Notes under the pieces: model-generated
What the model saw: only the letters and a program-made list of their open reading frames with translations
Databases searched by the model: none
Told to the model about the DNA's origin: nothing
In this document: positions 1 to 11,617 of the stretch, piece by piece
Position numbering within the stretch: the stretch's first letter is position 1
Layout of the letters: every line of letters begins with the position of its first letter
Position numbers and translations under genes: made by a program
DNA from: Proteles cristata cristata
Taxonomy: Eukaryota > Chordata > Mammalia > Carnivora > Hyaenidae
Assembly (NCBI GenBank): GCA_017311185.1
Contig: JAESUZ010003505.1
Coordinates: 1,550,001 to 1,614,000, forward strand
Direction: 5' to 3'
DNA length: 64,000 bases

Positions 1-95
1 AACTGTACTTGCCGTCTAAGGTTGTTATGGAGATGAAGGGAGCTAATGCTCATGAAGCACTCAGTACTAACACGCTCAATAAACGTGAACTCATC
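1..95 (+). repeat. MIR/L2 3'-end relic
   Basis: The order 'gttgttatggagatgaaggg', a 'gaagcactcagtac' block and then 'gctcaataaacgtga' follows the 3' part of mammalian MIR or L2 elements (…GTTGTTGTGAGGATTAA…GCGCTTAG…GCTCAATAAATG). The element is cut by the window edge. MIR and L2 share this tail, so the family is not settled. Confidence 0.6.
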
Positions 96-1161
96 GCTTG
101 GCGACTGTGTCTATCATTCCATGACCAGACATATCCAAGTTGTGGGAAAGAGTCACCTTGCTGGGGGAGGAAAAAACTCCTGCAGGGATCCCTTATCTAT
201 GGAGTTTAATCATTTGCAGAGACCCTGATGCTCTAAGAAATAAAAATGCCGTTTTGTGGAAATAACTACCTACCAGAGTAGATTAGGCCCTCCTCCAAGA
301 TGATCTGCAAAATATTTAACAACTGGCATGGCTCAGGCACAAAGAGAGATACTAGCTGTAAAATTTGGCGCTGATGTTAATGTGCAATGGCCACATATTA
401 GGTCAGCTTCCATCGACCCAGAATTTTCACCATCAACCATGAATACCTCGCACCTAATCAAGTCAATGAGCAAAAGAAATAAACCACTTTTAATATCAGC
501 CCTGATTGAACTTCAAAGCAGCCTCCTCTTACGCAAGGCCTCCTCCATAAAATTTCTCTCTCTCATCTTTCCTGATGCCAGGCTCTTGTGAGCCTCCTGC
601 TTCCTCTCTGATTGCATCCTCACTTACCTTTTCCTTTCTGGTAAATGTAACTGAGTCTGTCCCTATCGCTCCCTCTTTATGTTCTAACTCTCTCCCTAGT
701 GACTTCATCTAACTCCATTGCTTTTATGATCACTTCTCTTGAAACGTGTAATTTTTTTACCCCTGACCTTTGAACCTCCCTAGTTCCTCAGCTACAGAGA
801 TTTCCCAAAGAAACCTCTCTTCCTCACCACACATTGTAATAGTCTTTTGTATTGGCTTGTCCTGATGGGCCGAGAGCTTCGTACGGTCTAGGCTCTCTTC
901 TTTCTGATTCACAGCTGAGTCCCTGAGTTTATCTAGCGCCTGGATCCTCGCAAGTGACAACCTCAAGCCCCAGAGTTTCACGCTGATTCCAAATCTTCTG
1001 AAAATGTTCTCCAGTGAATCTGAAATGCATTCAGCAACCCTTGCCCCCTTCTCCATTATGTTCGGACTCCACAGTTGGTCATGTTGTCCCGGACTGCCCT
1101 CTTCGTCCATTCTTCTCTGTTCCAGGTCCTGCCCATCATCTTTAAGAAATCAGACTCTTTC
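96..1161. other. Unassigned sequence, no gene recognised
   Basis: ORFs here are under 120 codons and none resembles a known protein. The 540-1140 part is pyrimidine-rich and could be a decayed L2 leading into the clearer L2 fragment after the SINE, but I cannot align it convincingly. No CpG island or promoter architecture is seen. Confidence 0.5.
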
Positions 1162-1255
1162 AGGGCACCTGGGTAGCTCCGTCGGTTGGGCCTCTGACTC
1201 TGATTTCAGCTGGTCTTGCCGTTAATGAGACCAACCCCCCACATCAGGCTCTGAG
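1162..1255 (+). repeat. Truncated tRNA-Lys SINE (carnivore)
   Basis: The head 'ggcacctgggtagctccgtc' and a degraded 'catcaggctctgagctcag' body mark a SINE whose CT-rich block and A tail are missing. Many substitutions indicate an old copy. It lies against an L2 fragment. Confidence 0.8.
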
Positions 1256-1495
1256 CTCAGTTTAAGACCTACCTCCTCCACAAAGCTTTACCCAGTCTCC
1301 TCCTTGGAAGTACCCTCCTCTGCTTCCTGTTTCCTGTAACATGTGATCTATCCCTCTTTCACAGTACTCACAAATTTGGCATGTTTTTTTATACTTCTTT
1401 ATGTACCTACCTTCACCCAGGGCAACCGGGTACGTGCAAAGATACTCTCAGCAATTGGTTGTATGTTATCTGAATGATTAAGTGAATGACTTGTC
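1256..1495 (+). repeat. L2 LINE 3' fragment
   Basis: The order 'cctcctccacaaagctttac', 'cacagtactcacaaatttgg' and a 3' 'gaatgattaagtgaatgac' matches the non-coding 3' segment of L2 (CTCCATGAAGCCTTCC…CAGCACTTATCAC…TGAATGAATGA). Heavily diverged. Confidence 0.65.
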
Positions 1496-1597
1496 GTTTT
1501 ATGGTGATGCAGCTACAAACATTTTAGTATAGTTAATATATACAGTTATAGTAAATATAGTATAGCAATTTTTTTTCTATTTGTCCTGTTTTTCCAG

Positions 1598-1678
1598 GTT
1601 TGTAAGGCAACCAGCGTCCTTGCTTAGCAACTCTAATGAGCGATCTGATACAAAATTGAAGGAGCAGACACCATTTTG
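1598..1678 (+). other. Candidate internal exon, 81 nt, unidentified gene
   Basis: Seen: a long pyrimidine tract (about 1570-1594) ends in a 'tttttccag' acceptor, and 81 nt later comes a 'TTG|gtaagt' donor at 1679. The frame starting at 1599 is open throughout (26 codons) and begins FVRQPASLLS; the frame at 1598 has a stop. The exon would carry one base completing the previous codon and two bases opening the next, so it is a symmetric phase-2 exon of 27 codons that could be skipped without a frameshift. It is not in any repeat I recognise. The peptide is hydrophilic and I do not recognise the protein. An 81-nt open frame is not rare by chance, so the case rests on the splice sites. The alternative is an intronic pseudo-exon. 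Confidence 0.33.
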
Positions 1679-1924
1679 GTAAGTAGCATTTAAACTTTAA
1701 ATCTGATTATAATCAAAACCTAATGTTGCACCTCTGTTTTGTGTAGCATCTTATCTCATAAAAATTTTAAATATGCTGGTATATTTTCTTGGAGATTAGA
1801 AGCATTGATGAGGAAAGATTTTAAGAAAATTGGTATTTATTAGAGACACTAGCATACAACCTTTCAATTTTGGCATAGTCCTGAAGGGACTCCATATATT
1901 TATGGAAGGAATTTATATTTTTGT
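1679..1924. other. Unique AT-rich sequence after the candidate exon
   Basis: No repeat or ORF of note. If the exon upstream is real, this is the start of its 3' intron. Confidence 0.5.
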
Positions 1925-2175
1925 GTCAATGTATTGAGGTATGACATTCAGAAAAATGTGCAGGATGTAAGTACACAGCTGGATACATTTTCACTACATG
2001 AACACATCCACAAAACAGGACCCAGTTAAGAAACAGGGTGTAACCCAGTAGATCCCAACAATGCTGTGCCCTCCCCCACCCTTTCCCCATCCCCACCGAA
2101 GTTCATTACGCTTATGACTTCCAACCTTGCAAATTAGTCTCCCCTGTTTTTTAAACGTTACGTGAATAAAAAGGA
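1925..2175 (-). repeat. L1 3'-UTR fragment (old L1M)
   Basis: The plus strand reads as antisense L1 3' UTR: 'tattgaggtatgacattcag', 'gtacacagctggatacattt', a C-rich 'ccctcccccaccctttcccc' block, and 'agtctcccctgttttttaaa'. This follows the order of the L1M/L1ME 3' end. Strongly diverged. Confidence 0.7.
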
Positions 2176-3514
2176 CTATCTTTTTAAATGATTTAAAAAT
2201 AAAGACAACATTGAAAAAGTGAGCAGGAAGGCCAAGTGATTTTCTATTTATGTAACAGCTGTTTTTCCAGATGATTTGACAGCTAATTGGAGTCATATTG
2301 CTTTTATTCTTAAACCCAGCAAATAGCACCTGTTTTAATTGTGGGTCACTGCTGATTAAGCACTCCACTCAGGTTTTTCCTCATATTTGTGCTTAATAAA
2401 TTATAGCCTGCCCAGGATCAGGAAAGGTATCCATCATGTCAAATGTTTACAGCAACTGTCTTTTATAATTAGAGCAAAAGATTTTCTCTTACATTGACCG
2501 ATTAAATTGAAAATTAACATAGGATGAAGATTTTGCACGGTTTCTCAAAGGAACCAAGAAGAAAAATAGAGGTGCACTTAGATCAGCTAAAGGCTTAAGG
2601 GTACATTTGTTAAAGGCTTTATTGTATTTAGCATAATAAAAGAGAAATGAAATCACATGTATTTCTAGAGAGAGAACTGCCTTTCCAGTTCTAGGGAAGG
2701 CCTTACTAAGAGCCTCCTATCTCTGTTAATTTTTAGGCATCGTCCCAAGAAATAGTAATTAAGCCCTAACACTTGAAGTGTTTCACATAATGATTTAGAT
2801 AGTATCTTATTGTTCAAGATCCTAAGAGACAAAAATATTAGTTTTTACCTAGCCTAAATTTCAAAAAGAAAATCACTGCTCAATTTCTTATATACTGTTA
2901 TTAAATGTTATGGCTTGTCCAACTTCATTAATTTTCATTTAAGAGCAGCTAGTGCTGTTTTAAATATAATTTCTGTAAATCTTCCTCATCTTTTTTAACC
3001 TTTAGTATCATTAATTATCTGCAAATCACAGTGTGATATTTTATCTAATCTTGTCCATTATACATTATTTACCTGTTATGCAGAGAAACTTATTGACTTC
3101 ACTCCTAAATTTTAAGGGTACTCTCCAGTTTAGACAGAACTGTAGGATATATATATATATACACCTGTACCTCTGTATACCTATATCACCTCAACCCGTT
3201 CTTGAACATGTACTTAATCGTCTTTAATTAAGCACATTTTGCATGTAAGAAAAACATTTAAAGTAATATTTCCTAACGATCTTATTTAAAGATATTCAGT
3301 GGGTTTTCTACTTATTTTAAAGAATATGTATGTTATAAAGCATTCACAGAATTGCAAGATTAAAATTGGCATTAAAAATAACAATTCAGCAGCATCTCAA
3401 CTTTTTAAAATGTTGGGAATTACAAAAATAGGTACTTGGTACATATTCTATTGAGTTATTAATATGTGTAAGTAATGAAAAACAAGGAGTTCTTTCTGTC
3501 ATAAAGACAGGGTC
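2176..3514. other. Unique AT-rich sequence, no gene
   Basis: No coding region, young repeat or RNA gene is recognisable. A short (TA)n run lies near 3150-3164. Around 2750-2880 the sequence faintly resembles a decayed MIR, but not enough to call. Confidence 0.5.
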
Positions 3515-6500
3515 AATCCCTAACCACTCTTCATCACTAGTATATTTCTACCTGGAGATTAGCTTTGCCTATCCTTGAACTTCATTTAAATGCAGGCATG
3601 CAATATGTGTTTTCTGCTTCTGACTTCTTTAATTCAGTGTAATGCTTCTGAATTTCATCTCTGTTGCTAAGTTTAAAAGTAGTTTGGTTCACACTTTTTT
3701 TTTCTTTTACTCTTGAGTAGCATTCTAGTAAATTAATATACTGCTATTTTTTATCATTTTTTCATTGGGCATTTTGGTTGTTTCCAAGTTTTATATCTTA
3801 TGAATAAAGCTGTTGCAAACATTTCTGTAAAAGCCTTTTGTGGCCAGATGTATTCATTTCTCTCGGGATAATATTAAAGAGTGGATTTCTGGGTCACAGA
3901 GCAGGTGTGTTTAACCTTAGAACAATCTGATCAACAGTCCTTCAAGGCATGTCCCATTTTATACTCCCACCAGAAATGTATGAGAGCGCCATTTGTCCCA
4001 AATCTTTAGCAATCTTTGATGTCATTAGTCTTTTGGGTTTTAGCTTTTTTTGTCTTTTTAATCTTTACTGTAGCTTTAGTCTGCATTACCTTTGTGATTA
4101 GTGGTGTAGGTATATTTTTATGTGTTTGTTAGCCATTTATATGTCTCCTTTTTCTGAAGTGTCTATTTGAGTTGTTTGTCCATTAACTGTGTTTGCATGA
4201 TTTGTGGGAGTTTTTAAAATACGTTTTGGAGAGAAGATTTTTATTAGATTTTCTGTGTAATGAGTCTTTTCACTCGGTCTGTGGCTTGTCTGTTTTCTTA
4301 ACTCTTTTGATAAAAGGTATTTTTGTTTTGATGAATTATTCACTTTTTTTTTTCTTATGGTTAGTGTTTTCTGTGTCCCCTCTAAGAAATACCTGACAAC
4401 ATCAAGTGTGAAAATCTTTACACTTTTGGTCCTTATATTTGGGTTTATGATGATCTTGAATTAATTTTTATGCATGGGTGCCTGGCTGGCTCAGTCGGTG
4501 GAGCGTGCGACTCTTGATCTCAGGGTTGTGGGTTTGAGCCCCTCACTGGGTATAGAGATTACTTAAAAATAAAATCTTAAAAAAAAAAAAATGTTTGTGC
4601 ATCATTTAAGGTAGGGGTTGAGATGCATTCTTTCACATTTTTATGCAATTATCCTGGCATAGTTTATTAAAAAATAATTCCTTTTCAAAATGAGTAGTTG
4701 GGTACATTAGTGAAAATCAATTGATCATATCGACCTATTTCAAAAAGACAAAAACAAAACTCCTGTTGGGATTCTGACTGAGATGGCACTGGATCTATAG
4801 TTCAGTTTGCAGAGAAATGACTAATTTACCAATGTTGAATCTTCCAATCCATGAACATGATAACTCTCTACTGAGATCTTGTTTTGTCATATTTTATGCT
4901 TTTCACTGTAGAGCTTTCACATCTATTTAAAGCTTATTCTTAAATATTTTGCTTTTTTTTTGCTGTTATGAACTACATTTAAAATTTCAAGTTTCTTATT
5001 TCATTGTTTGCTCTCAGCATGCAGAAGTACAATTGATTTTTTACATATTGGCTTTGTATCCTGCAGTCATTCAAACTGACTTATTACTCCTAGTCGTTTT
5101 TCTACAAGGGCTGTTGGATTTTTATGTAAATTGTCATTTTGTCTATGAGTAAAGAATTTTATTTCACCTTTTCCAATCTTTATGCCTTGTATGTCATTCT
5201 CTTTACTGTTGCACTAATTTGAGCTACCTCAACAACATGACGTAGAAGGTGAGAACAGACAGTTTTACCTTGTTCCTGATCTCAGAAGGAAAGTGTTCCA
5301 TGTTTTATCATGAAGTCTGATGTTAACTTTAGGCTTTTTGTAGATGCCTTTTCAGACTCGGGGAGTTTTGTCTCACCCAAGGTTAAGTGTTCTTTATAAT
5401 GAATACGTTGAATTTGGTCAAAAGCATTTCTTCCTGAACATATTGAAATGATTGTATGCTCATTCTTTATTTTCTGATGATTTGGTGGATTAAAGTGATC
5501 TTTGAAGTGTTAACCCAGTCTTGCTGGGTTATTATTCCTGGGATAAATCCCCATTTGGTTGTAATGTATGGCCATTTTATGTAATCCTGGATTTGACTCA
5601 ATAATATTTTGTTCTATGAAGAACTTGCTGAAGTTTATATTCTGGAGGACATTGGTGTCTTCTTATTTGTGTCAGGTTTTATTATCAGGGTATTGCTGAC
5701 CTCATTAAATGGGCAGGAAGGTTAAGTATTTCGTCCTCCTGTCTTTTCTTAAATAGCTTGTATAGATTCATTTATCCATAAAATTTTGATAGAATTTACC
5801 AGACAATCCATCTTGGCTTGGAGTCTTCTTAGGGAGGAGGTTTATAATTACAAAGTCAATTCTTTAAGAGATATAGAGTTATTTACATTTTTTTTTACTT
5901 TTTATGTTAATTTTGGTAAATTGAGTTTGTCAACATATTTATTTCATACAAGCTGTGAAACATTTTCCAACAAATGTTCATCACATTCCTTCCTTGTCCT
6001 TTAAATCTCTGTAGCATTTATAGTCGTGTTTCCTCTGTCATTCCTGATACTGATAGTCTGTGGTTTTACTACCTTTTTTCTTGATTGGTTTCACTGAGGT
6101 CCGTTAAGTTTCGTCTTTTCGAAGTACCAAGTTTTGGATTTATTAATTTTCTGTCTGATTTGGGTGTAATTAACTTTTACTTTTAATTTTACTATTTTTT
6201 TCTTCTTATTTTGGTTTTAATTTGATCTTTTGCCAAATGCCTAAGACAGGAACTTAGATTATTAGGTTTAACTCCTTCATCTTTTCCTATATGAGTAATA
6301 TAATGCTACACATTTCCCTTGAATCATGGCCTTAACTGCATCCCACATATTTTTATTCATGATATTTTCATAGTCATTTAGTTGAAAATATCCTCTGGCT
6401 TCCTTCATGATTTACTCTTTGTTTGTACATTATTTAGAAGTATGTTTTAGTGTTAAATACTTAGACATTTTTCTAGATCTCTTATTCTTATTTCTAGTTT

Positions 6501-7259
6501 AGAGACATATTTTGTGTCTTTAGAGGTATATTTTGAGATTTCTATCTTTTGAAATTTGTTGAGATTATTTTGTAGCTGACATCATCTAAAGTCTATCTTG
6601 GTGAATGTCCCCAGCACATTTGAAAGGACTATGTACTGTGAAATTATTGGGTGTGGTGTTACGTAAATACAAATTTATTCAATTTGGTTGATCATGTGGT
6701 TGAACTCTTCTTTATCCTAACATGTGTTTACATCTGTAAAATGCTGAGAGACTGGTGCTAACAATGTCTATGAATGTGGATTTATCAATGTCTCTTTTGT
6801 TCTGTCAACATTTATTTCATGCATTATTGAGGCTCTGTTGTTATCTGCATATACATATATGCCTGTTGTTAAGGTTGTTGTAAGTTCCTAATGAATCATT
6901 GCTTTTATTTTTGAAATATTCCTCTTTGCTCTAGCAACCTACCTTATCTTTATATCTGCTTTGTCTGACAGTGAGAGAGCTATGTTACCTAACTTTTGCC
7001 TACTGTGTACATGGTATATCTTTCCCTAGTCTTTTATTTTCAATATGTCTGTATCTCGGATGAAGGTGAATTTCTTGAGATAATATATACCTAGTTCTTG
7101 TGTTTTGTCTGCTATGCCTTATAATTGGAGTGTTCAGTTCATTACATATAATTGTTGCCATTTAAATCTACAATTTTGCTACATATTGTATTTGTTTTTT
7201 TATTCTTCTGTTCGCCATTTCTTTCTTTGTATTGTGATTAATCAAAAAAAAAAGTGTTC
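3515..7259 (-). repeat. L1 LINE, 3' UTR and ORF2 part (antisense, degenerate)
   Basis: The plus strand follows the antisense of L1 for almost 3.7 kb. 3' UTR: 'gtttccaagttttatatctt', 'gagtggatttctgggtcaca', 'atactcccaccagaaatgta'. Reverse transcriptase part of ORF2: 'cttccaatccatgaacatga' near 4840, 'attcctgggataaatcccca' near 5535, 'tatcagggtattgctgacct' near 5683. Endonuclease side: 'tgcatcccacatatttttat' near 6338, 'ggtatatctttccctagtct' near 7012. Stops and frameshifts are dense in every frame, so it is dead. It carries a SINE at 4475 and ends against another at 7260. L1 order is preserved, so this is one element and not unrelated pieces. Confidence 0.9.
4475..4591 (+). repeat. Short-form tRNA-Lys SINE inside L1
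   Basis: A 'gggtgcctggctggctcagt' head and 'gagattacttaaaaataaaa' tail, with no CT-rich block. This is the short carnivore CAN-SINE form, distinct from the longer felid form elsewhere in the window. It interrupts the L1 between 'aattaatttttatgca' and 'tgtgcatcatttaagg', which read on into each other once the SINE is removed. Confidence 0.9.
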
Positions 7260-7455
7260 GGGATGCCTGGATGGTGCAGACAGTGAAGCATCCTTATTCC
7301 GCCCAGGTCATGATCTCATAGCTCATGGGTTCAAGTCTGCATCAGGCTCTGTGCTGACAGCTCAGAGCCTGCTACGGAATCTGTGCCCCCATTTCTCTGC
7401 CCCTCCCCCATTTGTGCTCTGTCTCACTCTCAAGAATAAATAAACATTAAAAAAA
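7260..7455 (+). repeat. Felid-type tRNA-Lys SINE
   Basis: The head 'ggatgcctggatggtgcaga', body 'gctctgtgctgacagctcag' and tail 'gaataaataaacatt' are all present. Head mutations and a short CT block indicate moderate age. It is inserted in the L1 remnant. Confidence 0.93.
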
Positions 7456-7730
7456 TAATAAGTTTTTTCAACATACATTTTAATCCCTTCATTCAAGCTC
7501 TTTAAGCTGTGCTTAATATAACTTTTTAAATGTTTGCAATATGCAATCTTTACTTATCACAGTTTACTTGGTATGTTTTGAATAACATTTTAAAACATTA
7601 AAAAAGCAAAAATTCATTTGAACCCTCATTTTGTGCTATTTTTATCATATATTTTAACTCTATACACATTAAGATACTGCAATGTAGTATTATTTTTGCC
7701 TTAAAAAGTCAGTTGTTTAAAGAAACTAGG
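7456..7730 (-). repeat. L1 LINE continuation (5' side of ORF2/ORF1 region)
   Basis: AT-rich sequence with 'gtcagttgtttaaagaaact' corresponds to the antisense L1 stretch that normally runs into 'aagtttccatctggtatcat'. That next piece is found at about 8535, beyond the LTR, so the LTR split this L1. Confidence 0.65.
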
Positions 7731-8300
7731 TATATTATGTTGGTAGGACCACCATGTCAAAGTACCACAAACTGAGTGGCTCAAACAGAATTAAGTTACT
7801 GTCTCACAGTTCTGGGGGCATCAAATCCCACATCGAGGTGCCAGGAGGCCCATGTTCCATTGGAGGTATGGAGAGCTCTGTTTCAGGCCTGTTTTCGAGC
7901 TCCTGCTATGTCCCCGACCTTCACACGTGTTCCCCTTGTGTCCACAAGCATGTCTGTGTCCACATTTCCTCTTTTTATAAGTGTCTCCATCTTACTGGAT
8001 TAGGATCTATCCTAACGATCTCATTTCTGGGGAGAGAAAGAGAATCCTAAGCAAGACGGATGCCCAGTGCAGAGCCCAACACAGGTCTCGATTTGACAAA
8101 CCTCAAGATCATAACCTCCGTGGAAACCAAGAGTCAGGTGCTTAACCGATTGAGTCATCCAGGTGTCCCCCCTCTAATGATTTCTTCTTAATGCGATTGT
8201 ATCTACAAATAACCAATTTCTAAATAAGGTCAAATTCACAAGTACTGGGATTTTGGAGCCCAACATATGAATTTTAGGAGATGTAATTCAACCCATCATA
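7731..8300 (-). mobile_element. ERVL-MaLR solo LTR (MLT1-type) carrying a SINE
   Basis: The plus strand reads as the complement of an MLT1-type LTR: 'caaagtaccacaaactgagt', 'ctgtctcacagttctggggg', 'gtgtccacaagcatgtctgt', 'actggattaggatctatcct', then after the SINE 'taaataaggtcaaattcaca' and 'aattcaacccatcata'. There is no internal retroviral sequence, so it is a solo LTR relic with no coding capacity. It sits inside the L1, so it is younger than the L1 and older than the SINE within it. Confidence 0.88.
8028..8172 (-). repeat. tRNA-Lys SINE nested in the LTR
   Basis: Reverse orientation: 'agaatcctaagcaagacgga', 'gtgcagagcccaacacaggt', ending 'gagtcatccaggtgtccccc'. LTR sequence 'ctaacgatctcatttct' on the left is echoed as 'ctaatgatttcttct' on the right, an eroded target-site duplication. 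Confidence 0.88.
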
Positions 8301-8321
8301 CTAAGAGAAGGGAAAAAAAAG

Positions 8322-8482
8322 GTGTGTGTGTATGTGTGTGAGTGTGTACATACATGTGTATATATATACATACATATATAATTAAATATAATTATTAAAA
8401 TTACAATATATAATCTGTCAGTATATGTATAGCATATTACACACACACACGCGCGTGCACACACACACACACACGTATGTAT
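8322..8482. repeat. GT/AT/AC simple-repeat complex
   Basis: A GT-rich tract (from 8322), a TA/CATA-rich middle, and an AC tract with a CGCGCG core (8439-8482). The GT and AC ends are complementary and could fold back on each other. Positions 8439-8482 alternate purine and pyrimidine without a break. Confidence 0.92.
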
Positions 8483-8483
8483 C

Positions 8484-9209
8484 TCCCCCATATATTTATC
8501 ACTTTACACATTCTTCACTCCTTTCCATAGATCAAGTTTCCATCTGGTATCATTTCCCTTTAGCCTGAAGAGATATTTCTGTAGCATTTCTGGCAGTGCA
8601 GGTCTGCTCGTGACAAATTTTCTCAGCTTTCATTTATCTGAAAATCTTTATTTTAAACTATTTAAAGGATTTCTTTTGTTTTTTTTTTTTTTTTTTTTAC
8701 TGGACATAGGATTCTGGATTGATAGTTGGTTTTTTTTTTCTGTCACTTATTTAAAGGTGGCACTTGATTGTCCTTGGCTGCCATTGCTTCTGATCTGAAG
8801 TTGGCCATCATTCATATTATTTCCTTATGACAAGATTTCTTAGCTTAGCGCATCTTCTATCATCAGCCACACAGTCCTCTGTTTGGAGCGGCCCTCCTAA
8901 GCACCGTGAGAGGGTTAGCGGCATCTCCAGCCTCTGCCGGCTAGTTGCCATGAGCACCTCCGCAACCTCCCCCAGTTGTGAAAATCAGATATGTCTTCAG
9001 AAATTGCCAGAGTTCTCCAGAGGACATACTTGTCCCCAGTGAAGAACCATTGCTTATATGTAATGAGTCCTTTACTCTCTGACTAATGTCAAGATTTTCT
9101 TATTCTTGGTGTGACTTATTCTCTGATGTGACTAAGTACTTTTTTGTGTTTTTGTTTTTGATTATCCTGCATAGTTTTTTGCTGAGCTTCTTTGATGTAA
9201 ATATTAGAC
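8484..9209 (-). repeat. L1 LINE continuation beyond the LTR
   Basis: 'aagtttccatctggtatcat' (8535), 'ctggcagtgcaggtctgctc' (8590), 'tttctcagctttcatttatc' and 'tttgctgagcttctttgatg' (9178) are antisense L1 5'-region landmarks in correct order. A long T run lies at about 8675-8698. Confidence 0.85.
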
Positions 9210-9458
9210 GGGGAGCCTGAGTGGTTCAGTCAGTTGAGTGTCCGACTTTGGGTCAGGTCATGATCTCACCACTCATGAGTTCGAGCCCCATGTCAGGCTC
9301 TGTGCTGACAGCTCAGAGCCTAGAGCCTGCTTCAGATTCTGTGTCTCCCTCTCTCTCTGCTCCTCTCCTTTTCATGATCTCTCACTCGCTCTCAAAAATA
9401 AATAAAATAAAATAAAATAAAATAAAATAAAATAAAATAAAATAAAATATTAAAAAAG
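9210..9458 (+). repeat. Felid-type tRNA-Lys SINE with (AAAAT)n tail
   Basis: Full-length copy: head 'ggggagcctgagtggttcag', body, (CT)n, then about eleven AAAAT units at 9396-9450 in place of a plain A tail. The tail is a microsatellite born from the SINE. Confidence 0.95.
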
Positions 9459-9589
9459 AAAGTTTCATATTGTATTAAGTATTACTTCCTTGTTTTCAAA
9501 TATTTTCTCTTCTCTCCTCTGGACATCAATAATATGTATGTTAGATTACTTAATATTTTCCCACAGGTCACTAATGCTATGTTCATTTA
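9459..9589 (-). repeat. L1 LINE segment between a SINE and a second L1
   Basis: 'ttcaaatattttctcttctc', 'aatatgtatgttagattact' and 'cccacaggtcactaatgcta' continue the antisense L1 5' region. The same element resumes at about 11196 with 'cattcttctgcccg'. Confidence 0.75.
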
Positions 9590-11195
9590 TTTTATTTTTT
9601 TTTAACTTTTTCTATTATTTTGAAATAAATGTAGATTCACAGAAGGTTGCAAAGAAATACACAGGGAGGTCTGTGAACCCTCAGTCCAGCCTTGCCTGTC
9701 TTTACCTCGTGATAACCAAATTGTAGCATCAGAGCTAGGAAATTGATAGTGGTGTAACTCACAGCACTAATTCATGAACAGATATACACCCATTTATAGG
9801 TATGTGTACATATGCACTAGTGTGCAGTTTCATCACATGTAAAACTTTGTGCACTTGTCACTACAGCCAATATACAGAATTGTGCTAGCCATACAACAGT
9901 CCTTCATTTGACCTATGTTGCCAGAAGTGTCCATCCTCCCCCATTCCTAACCCCCGGCAACAACGAATGTGTACTTGGTCTCTAGAAGTTTTTGATCTGA
10001 AGAATGTTGGGGCACCTGGGTGGCTCAGTCAGTTAAATATCCAACTCTTGATTTTAGCTCAGGTCATGATCACAGGACTTATGGGATGGAACCCTGCCTC
10101 AGGCTCTGTGCTGACGGTGCTGAGCCTGCTTCAGATACTCTCTCCCTCTCTCTCTCTCTCTGCCCCTTCCCCATGCTCTCCCTGTTTTTCTCAAATAAAT
10201 ATTTAACAAATAATGTCATATAAATGGAACCATATAGAATGCAAACTTTTTTTTCTTACGATAATTCTTTTGAGGTTCATCCAAGTTATTGTATGTCTCC
10301 AGAGTCCATTCGTTTTATTGCTGAGTCGTATACCATGCTATGAAGGTACCACAATTAGTTTCACCATTTACTCTTTAAAGGACAATTGCCAGTTTGGAAA
10401 CTACTAAAGCTTCTATGAACGCTTGTGTACACATTTCTCATAAAAATACACTCTTATTTCCCTGCTTAACTGTGCAATTATTAGGTTGTCTAGTATATAC
10501 ATGCTTAATGTTAAAAGACAATGTCAGACTATTTTCAAAATTATTGACACTATTTTACATTCCCACTAGCAATGTCTGAATAGTTCATTTTCTTTACAGT
10601 CTTCTCAGCATTTGGTATTATCTCTCTCTCTCTATTTATTATCTTCTATCTATCTATATATCATTTTAGCCATTCTGATAGGTACATTGTGATAACTCAT
10701 CGTGATATTAATTTCCATTTTCCAAGTAGCTAAAGATATTGAATATATATTCATGTGCTTACATTCCAGGCATATTCCTCTTTGGTAAAATATTTGTTCA
10801 TGTATTTTGCCCATTTTTTAATTGCATTGTTCTGTTTTCTTAATGCTGAGTTCTAAGATACTCGATATATTGTAGATATAAGTCCTTTGTTGACGTGATT
10901 TGCAAATATTTTTTGTAATCCCAATAGAGTCTTTCATAGAACAAAAGTTTTTAATTTTCACGAGGTCAAATTTATCAACTTTTCCTGTCATGTGTAATGC
11001 TTTGGGCGTCAAAGATGACCATTTTTCACCTAATTTTAGGTTCCAAAGACTTTTCTGTATGTATTTTTTCCTTAAAAATGTTATAGTTTTATATATTACA
11101 TTTAAGTCTATGATCCATTTTGAGTTTTGTTTTGTTTCTTTTGTATAAAGTGTGAGCTTTAGGTCAAGGCTGAATTTTTTAAATTGTCTATGAAT
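9590..11195 (-). repeat. Second L1 3' fragment inserted into the first L1
   Basis: A T-rich left end (the complement of an A tail) is followed by antisense L1 3' UTR ('attttgaaataaatgtagat', 'catataaatggaaccatata') and C-terminal ORF2 sequence ('attttacattcccactagca', 'ttatagttttatatattaca', 'gatccattttgagttttgtt'). Because 5'-region L1 sequence flanks it on both sides, it is a separate 5'-truncated insertion. A SINE sits inside it at 10009. Confidence 0.85.
10009..10212 (+). repeat. Felid-type tRNA-Lys SINE in the second L1
   Basis: Head 'ggggcacctgggtggctcag', body 'caggctctgtgctgacggtg', (CT)n block and 'caaataaatatttaac' tail. It splits L1 sequence between 'gatctgaagaatgtt' and 'aaataatgtcatataaatgg'. 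Confidence 0.95.
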
Positions 11196-11617
11196 ATCTA
11201 TTAACTTATTTCTAATCTTTTCTCTCTTGCTCTCTCTCTGTGTGTGTATGTGTCTCTCTCTCTCTCCCTCCCTCTGGTTTTGTAATTGGGTGAGATCCTT
11301 TGATCTCTTTCATTCTTCTGCCCGTAATATTCTGCTAAGTTCATCCAGTGAATTTTCACTTCAGATATTTTTCTTTTCATTCTAGATATTCTATTCTCTA
11401 TGGATAGTCCTTCATCTGTTCAATCATTGTGTTCCTATTTTCCTTTAAGTCCTGGAGCATATTTATAATAGCTGTTTTAAGGATTTCTTTCCTTCTCACT
11501 TCAACATCTAAACTCTCTGGGGTCTGTTTTCATTGTTTTTTCTCTTGAAAAAGAGAAAACATCACATTTTTCTGATTTTTCACATTTATGGTAATATTTT
11601 TTAAAAATGTTTATTTT
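11196..11617 (-). repeat. L1 LINE 5' region resumes (contains (CT)n)
   Basis: 'cattcttctgcccg', 'cagtgaattttcacttcaga' and 'gcatatttataatagctgtt' are antisense L1 5'-region landmarks. A CT/GT simple repeat lies at 11225-11275. At 11537-11559 a 9-bp stem with a 4-nt loop is formed by 'ttttctctt' and 'aagagaaaa'. Confidence 0.8.
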
